From: Lachnospiraceae bacterium
Lineage (GTDB): Bacteria; Bacillota; Clostridia; Lachnospirales; Lachnospiraceae
Direction: 5' to 3'
Length of the DNA: 64,000 bases
Assembly (NCBI GenBank): GCA_030524635.1
Contig: JAUNGG010000001.1
Location: forward strand, 62,001-126,000
The notes beneath the pieces are model-generated. The model was not told where the DNA came from. It worked only from the letters and a program-made list of their open reading frames with translations, and did no database searches. Of this stretch, positions 52,371 to 62,297 are shown piece by piece (the first letter of the stretch is position 1; each line of letters begins with the position of its first letter). The translations under genes and the position numbers were made by a program.

Positions 52371-52399
52371 TTGACAAAGTGTTAACAAGTTAATAAAAT
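52371..52399 (+). promoter_or_regulatory. Strong SigA promoter of serCA with upstream direct repeats
   Basis: TTGACA (52371-52376) and TAAAAT (52394-52399), spacer 17 bases. Two AGTTCATTAA direct repeats stand just upstream (52321-52341), and GTTAAC and AGTTAA lie inside the spacer; these could be operator sequences. Confidence 0.75.
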
Positions 52400-52507
52400 A
52401 AAGCCTATACCCTTTGGGAATGCACGGTATCAGGCAATTTGCAGTGCTATTTTACAAAGACTGAAATACATTTATAAAAACGTTTTGAAATTCAAGGAGG
52501 GAGCAAC

Positions 52508-53593
<1,086 letters not shown>

Positions 53594-53637
53594 AGGATGG
53601 AATGCTGAAAGAGGATAGAGTCAGGGGGAACAATATT

Positions 53638-54798
53638 ATGAAATTACATTGCTTAAATCCGATTTCCAAATATGGAACCGCGCTGCTTACTGAGCAGTAT
53701 GAAATGACAGATAATGGAAAGGAAGCAGAGGGCATTCTGGTCCGCAGTGCTTCCATGCATGAGATGGAGCTTCCGGAAAAGCTTCTGGCGGTAGCCAGAG
53801 CCGGTGCCGGTGTTAACAATATTCCGCTGGATGCCTGCGCAGAGGCTGGCGTGGTAGTATTTAATACACCGGGCGCTAATGCCAACGGTGTAAAGGAGCT
53901 GGTGATCGCAGGACTGTTGCTGGCTTCCAGAGATATTGTAGGCGGTATCAAGTGGTGTGAGGCAAACCATGAGGATGCCAATATTGCAAAGGCAGTTGAG
54001 AAGAGCAAGAAGGCATTTGCCGGATGCGAGATCAAGGGCAAGAAGCTGGGTGTGATCGGCCTGGGGGCCATCGGCGCAGAGGTTGCCAACGCTGCCGCAG
54101 CATTAGGCATGGAAGTGTATGGCTACGATCCGTTTATCTCCGTTCATGCAGCTTGGATGCTTTCCAGAGATGTTAAGCATATCACATCCGTAGACACGAT
54201 TTACCAGGAGTGCGATTACATCACCGTCCATGTGCCGCTGATGGATTCCACCAAGAAGATGATCAATAAGGACACCATTGCAGCCATGAAGGATGGAGTG
54301 GTTGTGCTGAACTTTGCAAGAGACCTGCTGGTGGATGACGATGCTATGGCAGAAGCACTGGAGGCAGGAAAGGTAAAGCGCTACGTAACCGATTTCCCGA
54401 ATCCAAAGTCAGCCAATATGAAGAATACCATTGCGATCCCTCACCTTGGCGCTTCTACAGAGGAGTCTGAGGATAACTGTGCAGTGATGGCAGTGAAGGA
54501 GCTTATGGATTATCTGGAGAACGGCAATATCAAAAATTCCGTGAATTATCCGGCTTGTGATATGGGCGTCTGCCGCACAGCCAGCCGTGTAGCCGTTATG
54601 CATCGGAACATTCCGAATATGATCGGTCAGATCACCGGTATCCTGGCTGAGCAAAATGTGAACATTTCCGACATGACCAATAAGAGCCGTGACAAGTATG
54701 CATACACCCTGCTGGATCTGGAGAGCGCTCCGGAGGCCATGACAGTTCAGAAGCTGAATGCCATCGAAGGCGTGCTCCGGGTGCGTGTGGTAAAGTAA
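53638..54798 (+). CDS. serA: D-3-phosphoglycerate dehydrogenase (short form with ACT domain)
   Basis: 386 residues from the ATG at 53638; the frame opens earlier at 53602, but the GGGGG site and family length favour the later start. Substrate-binding ARAGAGVNNIP, the NAD-binding GVIGLGAIGAEVANAA, and the catalytic region ending in PHLGASTEESEDNC are clear. A C-terminal ACT domain (MIGQITGILAEQNVNI) may sense serine. It makes 3-phosphohydroxypyruvate, the first step of serine synthesis. Confidence 0.95.
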   Translation: MKLHCLNPISKYGTALLTEQYEMTDNGKEAEGILVRSASMHEMELPEKLLAVARAGAGVNNIPLDACAEAGVVVFNTPGANANGVKELVIAGLLLASRDIVGGIKWCEANHEDANIAKAVEKSKKAFAGCEIKGKKLGVIGLGAIGAEVANAAAALGMEVYGYDPFISVHAAWMLSRDVKHITSVDTIYQECDYITVHVPLMDSTKKMINKDTIAAMKDGVVVLNFARDLLVDDDAMAEALEAGKVKRYVTDFPNPKSANMKNTIAIPHLGASTEESEDNCAVMAVKELMDYLENGNIKNSVNYPACDMGVCRTASRVAVMHRNIPNMIGQITGILAEQNVNISDMTNKSRDKYAYTLLDLESAPEAMTVQKLNAIEGVLRVRVVK

Positions 54799-54817
54799 TG
54801 AATAAATAAAATGACAG

Positions 54818-54858
54818 AGGGATGTTGAAAAGCGGTTTGTCAACATCCCTTTCGTTTA
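54818..54858 (+). terminator. Terminator after serA
   Basis: AGGGATGTTGA (54818-54828) pairs perfectly with TCAACATCCCT (54840-54850), then TTTCGTTT. Confidence 0.75.
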
Positions 54859-54966
54859 CTGTGAACGGCGTCAATGATAATCAAAAAAATGGATAAACAA
54901 GAGCGCATAAATGTGGTAGAATGGTAGTTGACCAAATGTCAGCGGAGGAAAAAGGAGGATGAAAAA

Positions 54967-56208
54967 ATGGCAGTTGTAAAACCGTTTCAGGCAGTAAGGC
55001 CCAATGAGGAGAGTGTATCTCAGGTGGCAGCCCTTCCCTATGATGTGTATAACCGGAAGGAAGCATGCGAGGCAGTAAAAGGAAATCCCCTGTCGTTCTT
55101 AAATATTGACCGGGCGGAAACCCAGTTTCCGGATGATGTGGATACCTATGCAGATTGTGTATATAAGAAGGCGAAGGAGCTTCTGGATGCCAGGATCGCA
55201 GACGGAACCTTTATCCAGGACGAAACGCCCTGCTATTATATTTACCAGCTTACCATGAACGGACGCAGCCAGACGGGAATCGTGGCGTGCAGCTCCGTGG
55301 ATGATTATGTGAACCAGATCGTAAAGAAGCATGAGAATACCAGAGAGGAAAAGGAGATCGACCGGATCCGCCATGTGGATACCACCGATGCCCACACCGG
55401 CCCTATTTTCCTGGCGTACCGCGCAGTGGAGGAGATCGACCGGATGGTACATCAGATTTGCACCGGAACGCCGATCTATGATTTTGTGTCAGATGACGGA
55501 ATCGAGCATAAGGTGTGGAAGATCGCTGCGCCTGGACTGGTAAAGCGGATCGAGGAAGCATTTGCCAGGGTGCCGGCTACCTATATTGCTGACGGCCATC
55601 ACCGGGCGGCTTCCGCCGTAAAGGTAGGCTTAAAGCGCCGTCAGGAGAATCCGGAATACACGGGAGCGGAGCAGTTTAACTACTTCCTGTCTGTACTATT
55701 CCCGGACGAGCAGCTGATGATCATGCCTTATAACCGGGTGGTAAAGGATCTGAATGGATTATCTGAGGAGGAATTCTTAAGCCGGATCGGAGAAGAATTT
55801 ATTGTAACAGAAAAAGGAATGAATCCTTTCAGTCCGGACCGGAAGGGAACCTTTGGCATGTATCTGGGAGATAAGTGGTATTGCCTGGAAGCGAAGCCGG
55901 AGATCGTAAGCGATGACCCGGTAAAGGGGCTGGATGTATCCGTGCTTCAGGATGCGCTGTTGGGACCTGTTTTAGGAATCGGGGATCCGAGAACCGATAA
56001 GCGGATCGATTTTATCGGCGGGATCCGAGGCTTAAAGGAACTGGAGCGGAGAGTGGCAGAGGATATGACCGTGGCATTTTCCATGTATCCCACCTCCATT
56101 CAGGAGCTTTTGGATGTGGCTGATGCAGGGCTTTTAATGCCGCCGAAGTCCACCTGGTTTGAGCCGAAGCTTCGCAGCGGTGTGTTTATCCATAAGCTGG
56201 GGGAATAA
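54967..56208 (+). CDS. DUF1015 family protein
   Basis: 413 residues from the ATG at 54967, which has AAAGGAGG ahead; the frame start at 54928 is upstream of that site. It begins VKPFQAVRPNEESVSQVAAL, with PYDVYNRKEA, YYIYQLTMNG and YIADGHHRAASAVK, the conserved DUF1015 block. Its biochemical role is unknown. It frequently neighbours serA and serC, and does so here after a terminator, so a link to serine metabolism is an inference from context. Confidence 0.88.
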   Translation: MAVVKPFQAVRPNEESVSQVAALPYDVYNRKEACEAVKGNPLSFLNIDRAETQFPDDVDTYADCVYKKAKELLDARIADGTFIQDETPCYYIYQLTMNGRSQTGIVACSSVDDYVNQIVKKHENTREEKEIDRIRHVDTTDAHTGPIFLAYRAVEEIDRMVHQICTGTPIYDFVSDDGIEHKVWKIAAPGLVKRIEEAFARVPATYIADGHHRAASAVKVGLKRRQENPEYTGAEQFNYFLSVLFPDEQLMIMPYNRVVKDLNGLSEEEFLSRIGEEFIVTEKGMNPFSPDRKGTFGMYLGDKWYCLEAKPEIVSDDPVKGLDVSVLQDALLGPVLGIGDPRTDKRIDFIGGIRGLKELERRVAEDMTVAFSMYPTSIQELLDVADAGLLMPPKSTWFEPKLRSGVFIHKLGE

Positions 56209-56310
56209 TTCGAAACGTAATCATGGCAGCAGGGATACCTGATCTGCAAAGGCGAATGAGTGAAAAAGGGGCCGAGATACAATAAAAGACGAAGAAAAGG
56301 ATGAAGCAAT

Positions 56311-57423
56311 ATGTACGAATATGAGTGGTATCAGTGGATCTTGTTTTTCTTCTGTTATTGCTTTTTTGGCTGGATTTTTGAATCAACCTATGTGTCGCTG
56401 AAAAGCCGCCGGTTTGTAAACCGGGGATTTCTGCGGCTGCCTATGCTGCCCCTTTACGGCACCGGGGCGGTGATGATGCTGTTTGTTTCCCTTCCCGTAA
56501 AGGATAACCTGGTTCTTGTTTATTTTTCCGGGGTAGTTGCAGCAACTGCTTTGGAATATGTGACCGGCTGGGGAATGGAAAAGCTGTTTAAGATGCGGTA
56601 CTGGGATTACAGCAATCAGAGATTCAATGTGAAGGGCTATATCTGCCTCAGCTCCTCCATTGCATGGGGATTTCTCACCATCTTTCTTACAGAGGTGATT
56701 CACAGGCCTATTGAGCACATGGTACTGGGAATGGATACCACCCTGGATCTGATGCTGGTGGCAACCATCGGCACAGCATTTGCGGCGGATACGGTGGAAT
56801 CTACCAGAGCAGCCCTGGATCTGGGACGTGCTCTGGAGGCTATGACCAGAATGAAGGCAGAACTGGAGGAGATGCAGGTACAGCTTGCGCTGTTAAAGAG
56901 CGAACTGCGGGAGCAGACCGAACAGAGAGTGGCGATGGCCCAGGAGGAAACAGCACTGCGCATTGCCGAGATTCGGGCAGAGGCTGCTTCCAGAATGAGC
57001 GGCATCAAGAGCACCGGGGCTTTGCGGATGGCAGAGGCCACCACAGCCCTTGCTTCGGAACTTAAGGCTGAGCTGCGGACGCGGCTGGATGAGATGAAGG
57101 ACAGCACGGCAGAGCGTTTGGAAAATGTGAAGGACAGTGCGGCCGGTCATCTGGAGCGGATTAAGGATAGTGCATCGGAAAGAATGGAAGGCCAGCGGGC
57201 ACGGGAATTATTTGAGCGGGCTGCAGCATTGACAGAAAAGCTGGAACAGCTTCAGAAGCGCAGCAGAGAACGGAGGGCTGCCCGGTCTGGTTTCCGGAAA
57301 TTTTATTTAAAGAGTCTGCTGCGTGGAAATCCCGGAGCTGTTTCTCATCAATACCGGGAGGCCTTGAAGGAGCTGCAGGAGGAATTGCAGAAGAGGATCG
57401 ATGAGAAACATGTTGAAAAGTAA
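56311..57423 (+). CDS. PF06541 membrane protein with long C-terminal coiled coil
   Basis: 370 residues. The N-terminal 160 residues hold about five helices with the PF06541 pattern (GWIFESTYVSLKSRRFVNRG, YGTGAVMMLF, YWDYSNQRFNVKGYICLSSS), called a putative ABC-transporter type IV family without experimental proof. Residues about 175-345 form a long charged alpha-helical tail rich in E, A, R and K, with an 11-12 residue periodicity (DEMKDSTAERL, ENVKDSAAGHL, ERIKDSASERM). The tail may act as a scaffold. A paralogue lies 2 kb downstream. Confidence 0.78.
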   Translation: MYEYEWYQWILFFFCYCFFGWIFESTYVSLKSRRFVNRGFLRLPMLPLYGTGAVMMLFVSLPVKDNLVLVYFSGVVAATALEYVTGWGMEKLFKMRYWDYSNQRFNVKGYICLSSSIAWGFLTIFLTEVIHRPIEHMVLGMDTTLDLMLVATIGTAFAADTVESTRAALDLGRALEAMTRMKAELEEMQVQLALLKSELREQTEQRVAMAQEETALRIAEIRAEAASRMSGIKSTGALRMAEATTALASELKAELRTRLDEMKDSTAERLENVKDSAAGHLERIKDSASERMEGQRARELFERAAALTEKLEQLQKRSRERRAARSGFRKFYLKSLLRGNPGAVSHQYREALKELQEELQKRIDEKHVEK

Positions 57424-57489
57424 GATAAATATATAAGAAAAAATTTAAAAAATGCCGGACACTGCTGGATGTGTCAGGATAAAACGAAG

Positions 57490-57522
57490 GACGGGCGCGG
57501 CTCACAGCAGCGCCCGTCTTTC
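57490..57522 (+). terminator. Terminator after the PF06541/coiled-coil gene
   Basis: GACGGGCGC (57490-57498) pairs perfectly with GCGCCCGTC (57510-57518), followed by TTTCG. Confidence 0.75.
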
Positions 57523-57622
57523 GTAAAATGCGGCATGGGTATACTGAAATTTATAGGTATACTTTTGGTATTAATTTCGGTATAATCTTAATAAAAGATG
57601 TGACAGGGCATGAGAGAGAGGG

Positions 57623-59314
57623 ATGGGCGTGAAGCAATTACCGGTTGGGGTGGATGATTTCAAAAAACTCAGGGAAAACGGTTTTTATTATGTGGATAAA
57701 TCATTGCTGATCAAGGAACTGCTGGACAGTCGTGGTGAAGTCAGCGTATTTACAAGACCCCGGCGCTTTGGAAAAACGCTGGCCATGAGCATGCTGAGAT
57801 ACTATTTTGAGGATGGGACAGATCTTGACGGGAAAAGGCTGGATAACAGCGGGCTGTTTGAAGGTTTGAAGATCATGAATGCCGGTGAAAAATATGTAAG
57901 GCATCAGGGACAGTATCCTGTCATTTTTTTAACGTTAAAGTCTGCAAAGCAGCCGGATTATGACAGGGCTTATGGCAGTATCGTGGATGAAATCGCCAAA
58001 GAGTTTCGGCGGCATAATAAAATACTGGAAAGCGATATGCTTTTGGAAGAAGAAAAAGAGCAGTACATCCGGCTGAGAAGCCGGAAAGGCTCTGCTTTAG
58101 AGTATGCTAAGGCCCTTGATTTTTTGTGTGGCTGTATGCGGCGGGCTTATGGGAAAAAGGTTATCATCCTGCTGGATGAATATGACGTGCCGCTGGAAAA
58201 TGCGTGGTTCAGAGGATTTTATGAGCCGATGGCGGATTTTATCCGTTCTCTGTTTGAATCCGCCTTAAAAACCAATGAAAACCTGGAGTTTGCCGTTATT
58301 ACGGGGTGTCTGAGGATTTCAAAAGAGAGCATTTTTACGGGACTCAATAACCTTGATATGATTTCCATCCTAAACGGGAATTATGCGGAATACTTTGGAT
58401 TTACGGTGCCGGAAACAGATCGGATGCTGGAGGATTTTGGAATTCCGGAAAGAAAACAGGAAGTACAGGAGTGGTATAACGGATATCTGTTCGGGAATAC
58501 AGAGGTTTATAATCCATGGAGTGTGATCAATTATGTGAAAGCGGTGGCCAGCAGCGCGTATATCTGGCCGAAGGCATACTGGGCGAATACCTCATCCAAT
58601 GATATCGTGAAAACTCTGGTGGAACGTGCGGACGGCATGGTCAGGCAGGAGCTTGAGACACTGATTGCTGGAGGTACGATTGAAAAGCCGGTCCATGAAG
58701 ATGTCACATATGGGGAAATCTATAAGTCACAGGACAATCTTTGGAATTTTCTGTTTTTTACAGGCTATCTGAAAAAAGTAAAAGTAAGATTTGATGTAGA
58801 TACTACTTATCTTACAATGGCAATACCAAATGCAGAGGTGCGGTATATTTACAAAAATACGGTTATGGACTGGTTTAACAGCCGTATCTGTCAGAAGAAC
58901 TTCTCAGGATTTTATCAGGCGCTGCTTAAGCAGGACACAGCTGTGATCGAAAAGGAATTGTCCGTGAATCTGATGGAGACTGTCAGCTTCTATGATTATA
59001 AAGAGGACTATTACCATGGGTATACAGCAGGGCTGTTGAAATTCATGGATGGTTACCTGGTCAAATCCAATCGAGAAAGCGGCCTTGGAAGGAGTGATAT
59101 CCAAGTGCTGTCACCTGCTTATGAGGGAATTGCGATCATCATTGAGGTGAAAGTATCAGATACCTATGCAGGGCTTGAGGCGGCAGCAAAAGAAGCGCTG
59201 ATGCAGATCGAAAGCCGGCAGTACGATGCAGAACTTAAGCTGGAAGGATATCACACGTTCCACAAATATGGATTTGCATTTTATAAAAAGCTGTGCAGGG
59301 TATTGGGGAAGTAG
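57623..59314 (+). CDS. AAA-ATPase-like protein with C-terminal PD-(D/E)XK nuclease domain
   Basis: 563 residues of the PF09820 plus PF08011 (DUF1703) type. The N-terminus is GVDDFKKLRENGFYYVDKS; the P-loop is the variant RPRRFGKTLAMSM (about 48-60); Walker B is VIILLDEYDVPL. The C-terminal nuclease-like core has GRSDIQVL (D near 491) and IIEVKVS (E-x-K near 507). These genes occur in many copies in gut Firmicutes and Bacteroidetes, are often mobile, and their role is unproven. It lies between two paralogous membrane-protein genes, as if inserted. A TATAAT is near 57580 without a clear -35. Confidence 0.82.
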   Translation: MGVKQLPVGVDDFKKLRENGFYYVDKSLLIKELLDSRGEVSVFTRPRRFGKTLAMSMLRYYFEDGTDLDGKRLDNSGLFEGLKIMNAGEKYVRHQGQYPVIFLTLKSAKQPDYDRAYGSIVDEIAKEFRRHNKILESDMLLEEEKEQYIRLRSRKGSALEYAKALDFLCGCMRRAYGKKVIILLDEYDVPLENAWFRGFYEPMADFIRSLFESALKTNENLEFAVITGCLRISKESIFTGLNNLDMISILNGNYAEYFGFTVPETDRMLEDFGIPERKQEVQEWYNGYLFGNTEVYNPWSVINYVKAVASSAYIWPKAYWANTSSNDIVKTLVERADGMVRQELETLIAGGTIEKPVHEDVTYGEIYKSQDNLWNFLFFTGYLKKVKVRFDVDTTYLTMAIPNAEVRYIYKNTVMDWFNSRICQKNFSGFYQALLKQDTAVIEKELSVNLMETVSFYDYKEDYYHGYTAGLLKFMDGYLVKSNRESGLGRSDIQVLSPAYEGIAIIIEVKVSDTYAGLEAAAKEALMQIESRQYDAELKLEGYHTFHKYGFAFYKKLCRVLGK

Positions 59315-59373
59315 TTAGGAAAAAGCATATAATGAAATAAGAAATGGCATGAGTTGACAGAAAGGAGAAGCAT

Positions 59374-59520
59374 ATGGATATACAGCTTATTTGTGATACG
59401 ATTATCACAGCAGTAAACATAGGAATTCTTATCCTGATCGGAGTCTGCGTTTATTGCCTTGCCAGACTGACCAGATGGAAGCATCAGGAGGAAAAGAAGA
59501 AGCACAGAAGAGAGGATTGA
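59374..59520 (+). CDS. Small membrane protein (48 aa)
   Basis: A 48-codon frame with a good AAAGGAG site seven bases before the ATG. It encodes one hydrophobic helix (about residues 8-32, ITAVNIGILILIGVCVYCLA) and a very basic tail (RWKHQEEKKKHRRED). It stops nine bases before the next PF06541 gene, so it is likely cotranslated with it and could be its small partner. I do not recognise the family. Confidence 0.6.
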   Translation: MDIQLICDTIITAVNIGILILIGVCVYCLARLTRWKHQEEKKKHRRED

Positions 59521-59529
59521 TACAGATAA

Positions 59530-60837
59530 ATGAATCATACAGGCTATGAATTGCTCTGGATATTTTTATCATATTCATTTTTAGGCTGGGTACTGGAAAC
59601 CATCGCCGCTGCGGTGAAGCAGAAACGGTTTCTCAACCGCGGTGTGCTGACCGGGCCGGTCTGTACGGTCTATGGAATCGGGGCAGTGGTGCTGACTGTG
59701 TTTTTGTGGGAGCTGGTGCAGGAGGAACAATGGGGATTCCTGTTTCTTGGAAGTATGATTTGGTCTACTGCTGTGGAATGGCTGGCAGGCCGAAGCCTGG
59801 AAAAGCTCCATCACAGCAGATGGTGGGACTACTCAGAAAAGAAATGGAATCTTGACGGCTATATCTGCCTGGAATACGCCGTTCTCTGGGGCGTGCTGGG
59901 CGTGATCTGCCTGCGGTATGGAAATCCCATGCTGCTTCGGCTGTATCACCTTCTGCCGGAACCGATCATGAGACTTCTTCTTCTGCTGGCGCTGGCTGTG
60001 CTGATTCTGGATGCAGTCAGCTCGTATCTGGTGGTGATGCGGATTTCCAAATATTTTCCCCAGATGGAATCGGTACATAACCGGATTGCAGTTCAGACAG
60101 TTCGGCTGGGGCGGTGGGTTGCCGAGCAGACACAACGACGTATGGAGAAGGCTTATCCTGGCATTCAGCGGATACGGACCAAGGAACAGCAGCAGGGCGT
60201 CTTTGCACCAGGCTGCAGCTTTTATAAATTGGCAATGCTGTTTTTTATCGGATCATTTCTTGGAGATGTGACGGAGACCATCTTCTGCCGGGTACGGGCC
60301 GGGATCTGGATGAGCCGGAGCAGCGTGGTCTGGGGGCCATTCAGCATTGTCTGGGGACTGGCGATCATGCTGGCAACCCTGGTGCTCTACAATTACCGGA
60401 ACCGTTCTGACAGCTTTATCTTTCTTTTTGGAACGGTTCTGGGCGGCGCCTATGAGTACATCTGCAGTGTGTTTACTGAGCTTGTGTTTGGGACCGTGTT
60501 TTGGGATTACAGTGAGATTCCTTTTAACCTGGGAGGCCGGATCAATCTGCTGTACTGCTTTTTCTGGGGGATTGCAGCAGTGGTATGGCTGAAGCTTCTG
60601 TATCCACCCTTATCCCGCTGGATCGAAAGAATCCCCAAAGGGAAGGGGATCCTCCTGACCTGGTGCCTGATCGTTTTTATGTGTCTGGATATAGCAGTAT
60701 CCGCCGTGGCATTAATGCGCTACACAGAGCGGAGCCAGGGAAAAGAGGCAGTCAGCAGCTGGGAAAAAGGGATTGATGAGCGGTTTGATGATGAACGGAT
60801 GGCACGGATCTATCCCAATGCGATTTTGACAAAATAG
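59530..60837 (+). CDS. Double-domain PF06541 membrane protein
   Basis: 435 residues. The PF06541 domain appears twice: YSFLGWVLETIAAAVKQKRFLNRG with WWDYSEKKWNLDGYICLEYA (about 12-120), and FIGSFLGDVTETIFCRVRAG with FWDYSEIPFNLGGRINLLYC (about 237-345). About ten or eleven helices in total. It lacks the coiled-coil tail of its paralogue upstream. Its function is unknown. No typical AGGAGG is seen, only the end of the small gene before it, so translation may depend on coupling. Confidence 0.78.
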   Translation: MNHTGYELLWIFLSYSFLGWVLETIAAAVKQKRFLNRGVLTGPVCTVYGIGAVVLTVFLWELVQEEQWGFLFLGSMIWSTAVEWLAGRSLEKLHHSRWWDYSEKKWNLDGYICLEYAVLWGVLGVICLRYGNPMLLRLYHLLPEPIMRLLLLLALAVLILDAVSSYLVVMRISKYFPQMESVHNRIAVQTVRLGRWVAEQTQRRMEKAYPGIQRIRTKEQQQGVFAPGCSFYKLAMLFFIGSFLGDVTETIFCRVRAGIWMSRSSVVWGPFSIVWGLAIMLATLVLYNYRNRSDSFIFLFGTVLGGAYEYICSVFTELVFGTVFWDYSEIPFNLGGRINLLYCFFWGIAAVVWLKLLYPPLSRWIERIPKGKGILLTWCLIVFMCLDIAVSAVALMRYTERSQGKEAVSSWEKGIDERFDDERMARIYPNAILTK

Positions 60838-60842
60838 AATAT

Positions 60843-60875
60843 AAAAATGCACCGGCTGGCGACCGGTGCATTTTT
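60843..60875 (+). terminator. Strong bidirectional terminator
   Basis: AAAAATGCACCGG (60843-60855) pairs perfectly with CCGGTGCATTTTT (60863-60875). Confidence 0.9.
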
Positions 60876-60913
60876 GGGAATGGTAGGTATAAATAAGAAA
60901 ATGTTTAGGGGGG

Positions 60914-60984
60914 ACCGGACGGTTTGACCCGTCCGGTATGAGTATGAAAAAGCTTTACTAAGCAGTTACCCTTTCGAGTAACTG
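60914..60984 (+). repeat. Two hairpins in the convergent gap
   Basis: ACCGGACGG (60914-60922) pairs with CCGTCCGGT (60929-60937), and CAGTTAC (60963-60969) with GTAACTG (60978-60984). The second resembles the GTAACTGT repeat seen in the dcw cluster. The rest of 60985-61115 shows only AT-rich sequence. Confidence 0.5.
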
Positions 60985-61115
60985 TACATAGTATAATCGA
61001 TAAATATGTCCGAAGTATGTCGGCACAATTTAAATTTTATAAAATATCTAAAGAAATTATTATCAAATTAGTAGGAAAAGACCTAAATTAATAAGAAATC
61101 TTACGAAAGGATGAA

Positions 61116-62021
61116 TTATCGCCGTTTCCAGTATTCCCGGCACAGCTCCAGAAAGGTTTTTTCAGCGGTGCTCAGATACGCATGCTTTCGGCAGCACATG
61201 GTCACCTCCCAGTGGGGGTGCTGTTTCAGCCGGAAAAAGACAGCCTGCTCATTGGGAACAGCGAAAATGGCGGGAAGAAGAGCGCAGCCGACTCCAGCGC
61301 ACACCATCCGGTATTTGCTTACATTGCTTTTGGTGGAGAACAGGACGTTTGGCTGGAAGCCGGCATCCTCAAACAGCTCCTTTACCAGCTGATACATGGT
61401 GGAGGTCTGGGAGATCAGGATAAAAGGATCCTGAGAAAAGGATTCCAGGGAAATATCGGGGGCCTCCTCCGGCTTTTGGGCGCCTTGTCCTGCCAGAGGA
61501 TGGGATGCCGGTACAGCCAGAAGAATTTCTTCCTCCATCATGTGATAGTAGGTATTGTCATCCTTCTGCGATTCAGTCAGAGTGATCAGTCCCAGATCGA
61601 TCTGTCCCTTTGTGATCAGCTTCTGCATGGTTCGCACATTGCATTCCACCGGTTCCAGGATCACATCAGGAAAAGTCTGATGAAACTGGGGGTAAATGGC
61701 AGTGAACATGTTGACCCCTCGCTCCGGGATCAGGCCGATGGTGATCTGGCGGCGGACCTGGTCTGCCATGTCGTGAATTTTGCTGTAAGCGTCCTTTTTG
61801 ATATTTAAGATATTCTTTGCTGCCTGTAGATAAACCTCCCCGGCTGGTGTAGGCTGCCAGTTGGAACGGTTTCGGATAAAAAGGGGTGTTCCCAGCTCCT
61901 GTTCCAGCTTCTGAAGCTGCTGGTTTAAGGCAGACTGGGTGATGAAAAGCTTTTCAGCAGCCTTAGTAATGCTCTTTTCTTCTTCAATCATAATGATATT
62001 TTCCATTTGACGCAGGTCCAT
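61116..62021 (-). CDS. LysR family transcriptional regulator
   Basis: 301 residues. The N-terminal winged helix (MDLRQMENIIMIEEEKSITK, AAEKLFITQSALNQQLQKLEQELG, family order) binds DNA; the rest is a periplasmic-binding-like effector domain (about 90-295). It is divergent from the FAD oxidoreductase gene, the usual arrangement for a LysR regulator and its target. A perfect inverted repeat lies between them. The effector is not evident. Confidence 0.9.
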   Translation of the reverse strand: MDLRQMENIIMIEEEKSITKAAEKLFITQSALNQQLQKLEQELGTPLFIRNRSNWQPTPAGEVYLQAAKNILNIKKDAYSKIHDMADQVRRQITIGLIPERGVNMFTAIYPQFHQTFPDVILEPVECNVRTMQKLITKGQIDLGLITLTESQKDDNTYYHMMEEEILLAVPASHPLAGQGAQKPEEAPDISLESFSQDPFILISQTSTMYQLVKELFEDAGFQPNVLFSTKSNVSKYRMVCAGVGCALLPAIFAVPNEQAVFFRLKQHPHWEVTMCCRKHAYLSTAEKTFLELCREYWKRR

Positions 62022-62123
62022 AAGAAGCTTCCAATTCCTTTCTCATCGTTTTCTGCAGCTGCGCGGCAGAAGGCATTTTCATGGATTTTTGCCGGTTGCT
62101 GTGAACGTATGTGAACAGTAATA

Positions 62124-62140
62124 TGTTAGAAAAACTAACA
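62124..62140 (+). promoter_or_regulatory. Candidate LysR operator
   Basis: TGTTAG-AAAAA-CTAACA is a perfect 17-base palindrome containing the T-N11-A pattern (62126 to 62138) of LysR binding sites, about 100 bases from the LysR start and 160 from the oxidoreductase start. Confidence 0.55.
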
Positions 62141-62297
62141 GATAAGTTAAATGAATAAATTTGACTAATGTTTGATTCCTTTATACAATAAAAACAGGAA
62201 AAAAACAAGCAGAGGTTTCAAATTGGTTTTGCGTATCTTTATGAGAGCAAAAACGAAAGAAGGGACGGCTGCAGCCAAGTGAGGAAGGGATAGAACT

